5,271 bases of DNA from the NCBI GenBank assembly GCA_946531785.1, contig CAMNAT010000178.1:1-5271 (forward strand), given 5' to 3'. The stretch's first letter is position 1; the number at the start of each line of letters is the position of its first letter. The notes under the pieces were generated by a model. That model did not search any database. It saw nothing but the letters and a program-made list of their open reading frames with translations, and had not been told where the DNA came from. The DNA is from an uncultured Oscillospiraceae bacterium (GTDB lineage Bacteria; Bacillota; Clostridia; UBA1381). The translations under genes and the position numbers were made by a program. Positions 1 through 4,281 of the stretch are shown one piece after another.

Positions 1-1
1 G

Positions 2-262
2 GCGATGGCTGTAGCGGAGAAGGATGATGAGCAGTCTGAATTCACGAACGAGGCTGACGAAAACGACAAAGCATCGCTCTGGGAGGCTACGGTAGCTGCG
101 GGATACACAGGCAAGAGTATCACTGCGGTCGCTATAGCAGGCGATAAGAAGGTCTCAAAGACCGTGAAGCTGGACGGAGGCATAAGCGGCTCCGTATCGG
201 TATATGTAGCGGTAAACAAGGCAGCAAGTGAGCTTGACGGCGTTGCCGTAACGATAGAATAG
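2..262 (+). CDS. 3' end of an unrecognised acidic protein (partial)
   Basis: This reading frame is open from the first bases of the window to a TAG at 260-262. A Met codon lies at 5, but only four bases precede it, so no ribosome site can be judged and the gene probably begins outside the window. The visible 86 residues have two parts. An acidic, probably disordered stretch of about 22 residues (many Asp, Glu and Asn) is followed by roughly 60 residues of alternating Val, Ile, Ala, Thr and Gly, which suggests a small beta-rich C-terminal domain (around the GGISGSVSVYVAVNKA segment). I recognise no family, catalytic motif, membrane anchor or sorting signal. The peptide gene at 282 follows after 19 bases with no terminator between, so the two are probably co-transcribed. 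An acidic linker plus beta domain would fit an extracellular or surface protein, but that is a guess. Confidence 0.6.
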   Translation, partial: AMAVAEKDDEQSEFTNEADENDKASLWEATVAAGYTGKSITAVAIAGDKKVSKTVKLDGGISGSVSVYVAVNKAASELDGVAVTIE

Positions 263-281
263 AAGAAGGGAGTAATGGATA

Positions 282-452
282 ATGAAATATACAGAACCGA
301 AAATGGAATTATCGGTATTTGACGCGGAGAATATCATCACCGCAAGCAATGAGGGCGGCAATAATAGCATGTCGCCGGCAATGACCCAGGCATCTGCTGC
401 GGCAAAGGAGAAGGCGGGCACAAACGGCGTTGCCATAGATCTTTTGTTTTAA
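282..452 (+). CDS. 56-residue peptide, MKYxxPxME-type short clostridial ORF
   Basis: The ATG at 282 opens a 56-codon frame ending with TAA at 450-452. A GGGAG ribosome site at 268-272 is nine bases upstream, which favours this start over the ATG at 274, whose frame stops after 15 codons. The N-terminal half (MKYTEPKMELSVFDAENIIT, residues 1-20) is ordered and acidic. From about residue 21 it turns into low-complexity Ala/Ser/Asn/Gly/Met, with a Lys/Glu patch near 42-44, and ends in a hydrophobic IDLLF. There is no signal peptide and no Cys. I recall many unnamed short ORFs in Ruminococcus-like genomes with the same opening pattern (Lys-Tyr, Pro, Met-Glu, acidic-Ile-Ile/Val-Thr-x-Ser), but no established function. 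A conserved head with a variable tail resembles a precursor-peptide layout; this is inference. It follows the partial gene at 2-262 and is closed by the terminator at 465-493. Confidence 0.65.
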   Translation: MKYTEPKMELSVFDAENIITASNEGGNNSMSPAMTQASAAAKEKAGTNGVAIDLLF

Positions 453-464
453 TAATTGACGCTG

Positions 465-493
465 AAACGGCGGGGGCTGCCCCCGCCGTTTTT
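465..493 (+). terminator. Rho-independent terminator after the peptide gene
   Basis: A 12-base-pair stem AAACGGCGGGGG / CCCCCGCCGTTT (465-476 with 480-491) has a three-base CTG loop and runs into TTTTT at 489-493. It ends the plus-strand unit 12 bases after the peptide stop codon. It lies 25 bases beyond the stop of the minus-strand STAS-kinase gene, but read from that side the stem is followed only by TTT and then CAGC, so it would be a weaker terminator in that direction. Confidence 0.9.
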
Positions 494-499
494 GTCATA

Positions 500-516
500 A
501 TTCTCCTTTTTATTTA
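500..516 (-). repeat. 17-bp direct repeat, copy 1 (after the STAS-kinase stop)
   Basis: The minus-strand sequence TAAATAAAAAGGAGAAT begins immediately after the STAS-kinase stop codon (518-520). It is identical to the sequence at 1689-1705, which supplies that gene's own Shine-Dalgarno element. Here the Shine-Dalgarno is followed by an ATG at 498-496, but the frame behind it runs straight into the terminator stem and is antisense to the peptide gene. It therefore looks like a ribosome site without its gene. Confidence 0.75.
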
Positions 517-517
517 T

Positions 518-1684
518 TTAAAACAACACCGGCTCTATGCCGCTGTCATAGTAGTCAAGCACTGTCTTCTTGTAAAAATCAAGCGTCGCGTCCGAGAACA
601 TACCCGGTACTGCCACTCCCGCCGGGAATACGCGCGCGCAGGTGATCGCGGTTATCTGCCGCTCCGCCTTCTTTAAGAACGCCTCGTCATCGGTATCGAG
701 ATATGTCCTTAAATATTTGTCCCAGATGCGCTGCATCTCGTCGGGCGTGAAGTCTCGTATAAGCTCGATTTTCTGCCTCGTCTCCGCATCCAGACGCTGA
801 CCCAGTATCCTGAACATCACGCACATACTCGCCATATCGAATATCGGGTGTCCCTTGCCGGAGCCGGAGAGGTCGATAAACATATATTCGCCGTTCTGCA
901 GCATAACGTTCCCGATATGCGCGTCGCCGTGGATGAAGGTGTTTCTGTCGGGCACGCTCTCTATGACGGCACACATCTTTTTAAGCTCCTCCGTCGTGCA
1001 TAGCTTTCCCTCCGTGCGGCCGAGCGCTTGCAGCATGGTCGTTTTAACATCGATAAACCGGTCATCGACCTCGATGGTGTGCATCTGCTTCATTTTCAGC
1101 GCGAAGTTGCGTATATGCTCCTCCAGATGCGCCTTGTCGTTCTTGATGACATCTGAAAGATCCCGGGCGTTGAGCATTTCATATACAACGCCGTAGCATT
1201 CGCCGACACGCACCATATCGTACGAGATCGCGGTCGGAACGCCGAAGAGGAAGGCGTTTTTCGCCTTTCTGCTCTCGTTCTCTATCATGTAGAGACCGAT
1301 ATTTTTGTTGAACACCTTTATGATAGTATCGCTGTCAATGCGGTAGACCGTTCCGGTCGCGCCCCTGCCGATGACCTCCAGCCCCTCGATGCTCATACGG
1401 CGCAGCGCCTTTTTGATGTTCAGGATATTTGTGAAGCCCGTGACATCGAAGATGTCATAAAGCTCCTTTGACACATTGATGATGCTAAGCTCACCGTCAA
1501 GACTCTTTTTCAGCTTGAGTAACACCCTCAGCCCCGCGCTCGAAACATATTCGAGCGCTTCCGCGTTGAGAGTTATATCCCCCTGCTCTGCTGCGGCAAG
1601 CAGCTCCGTTTCAAACTGCGCCGCGTTGGATGAATCCACCCTGCCCGAGAGCCGGAGCGTGTTATTGTCGATCTTTTCTACCAT
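518..1684 (-). CDS. STAS domain fused to an APH-like phosphotransferase/kinase
   Basis: The 388-residue product has two domains. Residues 1-95 resemble a STAS (anti-sigma-factor antagonist) domain. The segment YVSSAGLRVLLKLKK (46-60) matches the motif around the phosphorylated serine of SpoIIAA-type proteins, and Ser49 aligns with that serine. Residues 100-388 form a kinase-like fold of the aminoglycoside/choline phosphotransferase group. A Gly-rich loop GRGATGTVYRI lies at 106-116, a candidate ATP-binding Lys at 123 (IIKVF), a hinge near VYEML (167-171), the catalytic loop HGDAHIGN (252-259, base Asp254) and a metal-binding Asp271 in IDLSGSGKG. All key residues are present, so it should be active. 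No membrane segment is visible, so it is probably cytosolic. The start has a strong AAAGGAGA eight bases upstream. The substrate is unknown: a small molecule, or its own or a partner STAS domain. I recall a kinase-like paralogous family, TIGR02172, with a similar C-terminal part, but I cannot confirm membership. Confidence 0.85.
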   Translation of the reverse strand: MVEKIDNNTLRLSGRVDSSNAAQFETELLAAAEQGDITLNAEALEYVSSAGLRVLLKLKKSLDGELSIINVSKELYDIFDVTGFTNILNIKKALRRMSIEGLEVIGRGATGTVYRIDSDTIIKVFNKNIGLYMIENESRKAKNAFLFGVPTAISYDMVRVGECYGVVYEMLNARDLSDVIKNDKAHLEEHIRNFALKMKQMHTIEVDDRFIDVKTTMLQALGRTEGKLCTTEELKKMCAVIESVPDRNTFIHGDAHIGNVMLQNGEYMFIDLSGSGKGHPIFDMASMCVMFRILGQRLDAETRQKIELIRDFTPDEMQRIWDKYLRTYLDTDDEAFLKKAERQITAITCARVFPAGVAVPGMFSDATLDFYKKTVLDYYDSGIEPVLF

Positions 1685-1688
1685 TTTT

Positions 1689-1705
1689 ATTCTCCTTTTT
1701 ATTTA
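1689..1705 (-). repeat. 17-bp direct repeat, copy 2 (STAS-kinase ribosome site)
   Basis: This is the second exact copy of minus-strand TAAATAAAAAGGAGAAT. It contains the stop codon of the upstream small ORF (1701-1699) and the AAAGGAGA Shine-Dalgarno (1698-1691) that serves the STAS-kinase ATG at 1684. The match with 500-516 breaks at both ends (base 1688 against 499, and 1706 against 517). Confidence 0.75.
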
Positions 1706-1793
1706 ATGGCGCGGGCCGAGCCGAGCCAGATCATATAGTACACCGCCGCTATTATGCACAGGACGGAGATCATTATGAAAGTAAGCTTTTCAT
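1699..1793 (-). pseudogene. Small membrane-peptide ORF split by a one-base shift
   Basis: A good ribosome site (GAAGGGAA, minus strand 1808-1801) precedes an ATG at 1793, but that frame stops after six codons (MKSLLS). The stop overlaps a second ATG at 1773 in the arrangement TAATG. The second frame encodes 24 residues, MISVLCIIAAVYYMIWLGSA followed by RAIK, a clear single membrane helix with a basic tail, ending at 1701-1699. If the AAAA run after the first ATG had one more A, the two would join into a 31-residue protein starting MKKLTFIMISVLCII, a typical small membrane protein. The options are a recent frameshift, a sequencing error, or a six-codon leader translationally coupled to a 24-residue peptide. 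The ORF lies between the promoter at 1826-1854 and the STAS-kinase gene, so all would share one transcript. No family is recognised. Confidence 0.45.
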
Positions 1794-1825
1794 ATCGTTT
1801 TTCCCTTCAGTTATGATACAGATAT

Positions 1826-1854
1826 ATTTTACCACAATAATATTTTTAAATCAA
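1826..1854 (-). promoter_or_regulatory. Sigma-A promoter of the STAS-kinase unit
   Basis: On the minus strand, TTGATT (1854-1849) and TAAAAT (1831-1826) are 17 bases apart. A TG one base before the -10 makes it an extended -10 element. Transcription would begin near 1819, about 26 bases before the small ORF. AT-rich DNA with an (AT)6 run at 1895-1906 lies upstream. No other minus-strand promoter was seen between here and the kinase gene. Confidence 0.7.
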
Positions 1855-1960
1855 CAGTTTGTGTCGGTTTTGTGTGTGATTTTTATTGAAAAAAATATAT
1901 ATATATCATTATGCACAAAATGTTTCTCATATAAAAACAGTATGATTTATCGTTAAAATC

Positions 1961-1989
1961 TTGACAAGGGCGCGGGGCTGTGGTACAAT
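1961..1989 (+). promoter_or_regulatory. Sigma-A promoter of bioY-bioB
   Basis: A consensus TTGACA (1961-1966) and TACAAT (1984-1989) are separated by 17 bases, again with TG one base before the -10 (TGG-TACAAT). The start of transcription should be near 1996, giving a leader of about 35 bases, too short for a riboswitch. The spacer is very GC-rich compared with the AT-rich DNA upstream. Confidence 0.85.
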
Positions 1990-2000
1990 TATCGGTAATT
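1987..2000 (+). promoter_or_regulatory. Possible operator at the bioY start site
   Basis: The inverted repeat AATTA-TCGG-TAATT covers the end of the -10 box and the expected transcription start, where a repressor would block initiation. A wider imperfect pair, GTTAAAATC (1952-1960) and GATTTAAC (2003-2010), brackets the promoter. Biotin genes in Firmicutes are often controlled by BirA, but neither pair has the usual BirA half-sites with a 14-15 base gap. The regulator, if any, is unknown, and five-base arms can arise by chance. Confidence 0.25.
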
Positions 2001-2030
2001 ACGATTTAACACAGCAAAGGAGAACACATC

Positions 2031-2600
2031 ATGAAAAGGATCAGAACTTTGGATATTTGTCTTTGCGCCATGTTTGCGGCGCTGTCGGCGGTCGGCGCGT
2101 TTATAAAGGTGCCTATCCCCATCTGCCCGTTCACGCTGCAGCTGACCTTCACAACGCTCGCCGGGCTGCTTCTGGGCGGAAAGCGCGGCGCTCTGAGCGT
2201 TGCGATATATGTCATAATCGGACTTCTCGGCGTGCCGGTGTTCACCGAGGGCGGCGGCATATATTATGTCTTAAAGCCGACCTTCGGCTACCTCGTCGGC
2301 TTCATCGCGGGTACATATGTGACCGGCACCATCGCATGGGGCTCGGAGGAGCCGTCGTATATACGGATATTCTTAGCCTCTGTCGCGGGGCTTGTCATTG
2401 CCTACCTTTTCGGCATGGTGTATATGTATATCATCTGCAACCTCGTGCTCGATCAGGCTATGGGCGTGCAGACGGCGATCATGACCTGCTTCGTGCTGCT
2501 CATGCCCAAGGACATCGTGCTTGCCGCGATAACCTCAGCTATAGCAAAGCGGCTCATACCGATATTCAGAAAAAAGCTTGAAGGAGGCGAGGGCGCATGA
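2031..2600 (+). CDS. bioY: BioY, biotin-binding S component of an ECF transporter
   Basis: The 189-residue, very hydrophobic protein matches the BioY family in length and motifs. GLLGVPVFTEGGG (64-76) is followed by KPTFGYLVGF (82-91), the signature loop and helix. About six membrane helices can be drawn (near 7-26, 34-50, 53-71, 84-103, 111-138 and 147-172), with a basic C-terminal tail. BioY captures biotin at the membrane and delivers it through the ECF energising module (EcfA, EcfA', EcfT), whose genes are not in this window. The start is supported by AAAGGAG at 2016-2022, eight bases upstream. The family's binding-site motif near the end, usually Pro-x-Asp-x-x-Lys, reads PKDIVL (159-164) here: Asp161 is kept but the Lys is Leu164, with a Lys at 160. 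Its end overlaps bioB by four bases (ATGA), so the two are translated together. Confidence 0.93.
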   Translation: MKRIRTLDICLCAMFAALSAVGAFIKVPIPICPFTLQLTFTTLAGLLLGGKRGALSVAIYVIIGLLGVPVFTEGGGIYYVLKPTFGYLVGFIAGTYVTGTIAWGSEEPSYIRIFLASVAGLVIAYLFGMVYMYIICNLVLDQAMGVQTAIMTCFVLLMPKDIVLAAITSAIAKRLIPIFRKKLEGGEGA

Positions 2601-3556
2601 CGGATGTTTTAAGGCTTGCCGATGAGATCATCTCGGGCAGACGGCTTTCCCGTAATGATGATCTGTCATTTTTCTTCACCGCGGAGCTTGCGGCTCTCTC
2701 AGAGGGCGCGGACAGGATAAGAGCCGCGCTTTGCGGCTCGCATGTTGATCTTTGCAGCATAATAAACGGCAGGAGCGGCAGATGCGGCGAAAACTGCAAA
2801 TTCTGCGCGCAGTCGGCGCATAACCACACCTGCGTCGAGGAATATGACTTCTTAGACGAGGAAAGGATACTTGCTGAGTGCCGGCATAACGAGGAGCGCG
2901 GCGTTCACAGGTTTTCGATAGTCACCGCCGGACGGACGCTGTCTGACGGCGACTTTGAAAAGGCTGTATCGGCATACAGCCGCATGATAAAGGAATGTAA
3001 GATCAGCCTCTGCGCCTCGCACGGGCTGCTTACCGAGGAGCAGTTCAGGCGGCTCTATGACTGCGGTGTGAGGCGGTATCACTGCAACATCGAGACCTCA
3101 CGCCGGAATTTTCCCAATATCTGCACCACCCATACCTATGACGACAAGCTCGCGTGCATAAGGCGCGCACAGAAATGCGGGCTTGATGTGTGCTCCGGCG
3201 GCATAATCGGCATGGGCGAGACATGGGAGGACAGGCTCGACATGGCGCTCGACCTCGCGGCGCTCGGTATCGGCTCGATACCCATTAACGCGCTGCGCCC
3301 CGTAAAGGGCACGCCGCTAGAGGATATGGAGCAGATAACCGAGGAAGAGATACTCCGCACCGTCGCTATGTTCAGGTATGTGAATCCGACAGCGCAGATA
3401 CGGCTAGCAGCCGGGCGCATCCTCATGCAAAACTCCGGCGAGGCGGCATTCTTTGCCGGCGCGAACGCGACGATAACCGGAGATATGCTCACCACCTCCG
3501 GCAACGACATAGCATCGGATATAAAGCTGCTCAAAGGGCTTGGGTTCGATGTGTAA
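2597..3556 (+). CDS. bioB: Biotin synthase BioB (radical SAM), anaerobe-type
   Basis: BioB inserts sulfur into dethiobiotin to make biotin, the last pathway step. The 319-residue protein has the usual length. The radical SAM cluster motif is C63-GEN-C67-KF-C70, in the context CSIINGRSGRCGENCKFCAQ. Further family landmarks are RFSIVTAGR (105-113), LCASHGLL (138-145), CNIETSRRNFP (163-173), DVCSGGIIGMGE (197-208), PINALRPVKGTPL (229-241) and IRLAAGR (268-274). Compared from memory with E. coli BioB, auxiliary-cluster ligands Cys128, Cys188 and Arg260 correspond to C139, C199 and R269, but Cys97 is replaced by S107. The protein also has many extra cysteines, 15 in all. I recall that BioB enzymes of obligate anaerobes with this pattern were reported to use a [4Fe-5S] auxiliary cluster. 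AAGGAGG at 2581-2587, inside bioY, sets the start. No bioA, bioD or bioF is nearby. Confidence 0.95.
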   Translation: MTDVLRLADEIISGRRLSRNDDLSFFFTAELAALSEGADRIRAALCGSHVDLCSIINGRSGRCGENCKFCAQSAHNHTCVEEYDFLDEERILAECRHNEERGVHRFSIVTAGRTLSDGDFEKAVSAYSRMIKECKISLCASHGLLTEEQFRRLYDCGVRRYHCNIETSRRNFPNICTTHTYDDKLACIRRAQKCGLDVCSGGIIGMGETWEDRLDMALDLAALGIGSIPINALRPVKGTPLEDMEQITEEEILRTVAMFRYVNPTAQIRLAAGRILMQNSGEAAFFAGANATITGDMLTTSGNDIASDIKLLKGLGFDV

Positions 3557-3594
3557 AAAAGGAAGGCTATACAAATGATATAGCCTTCCTTTTT
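3556..3594. terminator. Bidirectional terminator between bioB and the toxin gene
   Basis: GGAAGGCTAT (3561-3570) pairs with ATAGCCTTCC (3580-3589) around a nine-base loop. An A run (3555-3560, overlapping the bioB stop codon) lies on the left and a T run (3590-3594) on the right. Either strand therefore ends in a hairpin plus a U tract, so it can stop both bioYB transcripts and the convergent toxin-antitoxin transcript. Confidence 0.9.
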
Positions 3595-3602
3595 CAGTAT
3601 GT

Positions 3603-3854
3603 TTACATATGCTTGTATATCTGCCCTCTGCTGTCTATTTCAACAACATCGATTATGTACACATCATCATATTTATCAAATACGATCCTGTATTTACCTA
3701 TGCGGGAACGATATTTGTTGCTGAAGCCCTTTAATTTCTTTATGTCTGCACCATTCGGAAGCAGTCTGATTCCATTATATAGTCTTTGTTGGATATCTTT
3801 GGATTGCTTGCGTATGAATTTTTCGGCAGATTTTTGTATTACAATCCTATACAT
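3603..3854 (-). CDS. RelE/ParE-superfamily toxin
   Basis: The 83-residue basic protein has the size and layout of a RelE/ParE toxin. Two N-terminal helices carry many Lys and Arg (residues 9-31), and a beta sheet core contains RIGKYRIVFD (51-60) and IIDVVEIDSRGQIYK (67-81). Residues matching the catalytic positions of RelE-type mRNA interferases are present: R56 in the YRIVF strand, R76 in DSRGQ and Y80. These favour ribosome-dependent mRNA cleavage over the gyrase poisoning of ParE, though the fold alone does not decide. The gene overlaps the end of the antitoxin gene by eight bases (ATGTATAG) and has only a weak ribosome site, so its translation is probably coupled to that of the antitoxin. 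Base composition is visibly more AT-rich than bioB, which fits acquisition. It is intact and runs into the bidirectional terminator. Confidence 0.88.
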   Translation of the reverse strand: MYRIVIQKSAEKFIRKQSKDIQQRLYNGIRLLPNGADIKKLKGFSNKYRSRIGKYRIVFDKYDDVYIIDVVEIDSRGQIYKHM

Positions 3855-4068
3855 CTAATCCCAGATCCTTTGCCAGGTCCTCAAGAGGTATAGCCGTGCC
3901 GTCATTTTCCGCTTCAGCCCTCGCGATCATTTCCAGATCCCATTCATCCGGCTCGATCTCCTCTACGATCAATAGATTTTTTACACTATTAAGCATGTTT
4001 ACAACATACAGCATATTGCTTTCAGGTATCTGATTGATGATATCGATAGCCATTTCTCTGTTAGACAT
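3847..4068 (-). CDS. Antitoxin of the RelE/ParE-type pair
   Basis: The 73-residue acidic protein is encoded directly upstream of the toxin and overlaps it by eight bases, the usual antitoxin-first order. The N-terminal part (1-33) is predicted helical and could dimerise. The C-terminal part is very acidic, with DEWDLEMIARAEAENDG (41-57) and PLEDLAKDLGLDV (61-73), as expected for a flexible tail that wraps the basic toxin. No ribbon-helix-helix or helix-turn-helix is obvious, so I do not assign it to RelB, ParD, Phd or YefM. The start is fixed by a strong GGAGGTG at 4080-4074, five bases from the ATG. Transcription comes from the promoter at 4101-4129. The pair probably represses itself, since small inverted repeats overlap the ribosome site. 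Confidence 0.8.
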   Translation of the reverse strand: MSNREMAIDIINQIPESNMLYVVNMLNSVKNLLIVEEIEPDEWDLEMIARAEAENDGTAIPLEDLAKDLGLDV

Positions 4069-4089
4069 GTTAACACCTCCGTTTGTGTT
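4068..4089. promoter_or_regulatory. Possible autoregulatory operator of the toxin-antitoxin pair
   Basis: Two symmetric elements lie between the promoter and the antitoxin start. One is the perfect palindrome TGTTAACA at 4068-4075. The other is AACAC (4072-4076) facing GTGTT (4085-4089) across eight bases that include part of the ribosome site. Toxin-antitoxin complexes of this class commonly bind such repeats near their promoter. The arms are short and their use is inferred. Confidence 0.35.
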
Positions 4090-4100
4090 CTTTTATTCCT

Positions 4101-4129
4101 ATTATACCGCATTTTAATTCAAATATCAA
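4101..4129 (-). promoter_or_regulatory. Sigma-A promoter of the toxin-antitoxin pair
   Basis: On the minus strand, TTGATA (4129-4124) and a perfect TATAAT (4106-4101) are 17 bases apart. Transcription should start near 4094, about 26 bases before the antitoxin ATG. It points away from the ppdK promoter, whose -35 lies about 60 bases further right. Confidence 0.82.
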
Positions 4130-4191
4130 TATATTTTATTTTGATGTGTAATATTTTTTTAATATTTTTGAAAAAAATTCTTGATTTTATA

Positions 4192-4220
4192 TTTACAAAT
4201 GCAAAATTTGTTGATATAAT
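4192..4220 (+). promoter_or_regulatory. Sigma-A promoter of ppdK
   Basis: TTTACA (4192-4197) and TATAAT (4215-4220) are 17 bases apart, with TG one base before the -10. Runs of A and T at about 4150-4180 directly upstream resemble an UP element. The expected start near 4227 gives a leader of about 55 bases. A strong promoter suits a central metabolic enzyme. Confidence 0.82.
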
Positions 4221-4230
4221 ATACTCATAG

Positions 4231-4250
4231 TAGTGTGCGCTGTCGCACTA
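4231..4250 (+). other. Small hairpin in the ppdK mRNA leader
   Basis: TAGT-GT-GCG-CTGT-CGC-ACTA can fold with TAGT/ACTA and GCG/CGC pairs and a two-base GT bulge, or alternatively as GTGCG/CGCAC. It lies almost at the expected 5' end of the transcript and 31 bases before the start codon. It has no U tract, so it is not a terminator. A 5'-end hairpin could protect the mRNA from decay. I recognise no riboswitch. Confidence 0.4.
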
Positions 4251-4281
4251 TGGATTAAATTTAACAGGAGGATTGATTCCA

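Noticed and set aside
274..321. ATG at 274 as a start for the peptide gene
   Set aside because: Its frame stops after 15 codons and the GGGAG site is almost touching it; the ATG at 282 has proper spacing and a 56-codon frame.
155..436. Minus-strand 93-codon frame across the peptide gene
   Set aside because: It is antisense to two better-supported plus-strand genes, has no ribosome site and no recognisable family.
480..498. ATG behind the downstream Shine-Dalgarno repeat as a real minus-strand gene
   Set aside because: The frame passes through the terminator stem and is antisense to the peptide gene, and its product looks like random low-complexity and proline-rich sequence.
855..1196. Plus-strand 113-codon frame inside the STAS-kinase gene
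   Set aside because: It is a shadow of the minus-strand gene, with Ser/Cys-rich composition typical of antisense frames.
1895..1906. (AT)6 run as a meaningful repeat
   Set aside because: A short alternating AT tract in an AT-rich promoter region is not notable on its own.
1630..1956. Plus-strand 108-codon frame across the divergent control region
   Set aside because: It covers the 5' end of the kinase gene and an AT-rich promoter region, and has no ribosome site or domain.
1952..2010. Classical BirA operator upstream of bioY
   Set aside because: The imperfect arms are about 40 bases apart rather than 14-15 and do not match the usual half-sites, so only a vague operator is suggested.
1961..2581. 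Plus-strand 206-codon frame overlapping bioY
   Set aside because: It is rich in Arg, His and Cys with no family match, is out of frame with a clear BioY and begins near the promoter -35.
4231..4250. Riboswitch or terminator in the ppdK leader
   Set aside because: The stem is short and bulged, has no U tract, and the leader of about 55 bases is too small for known riboswitch classes.
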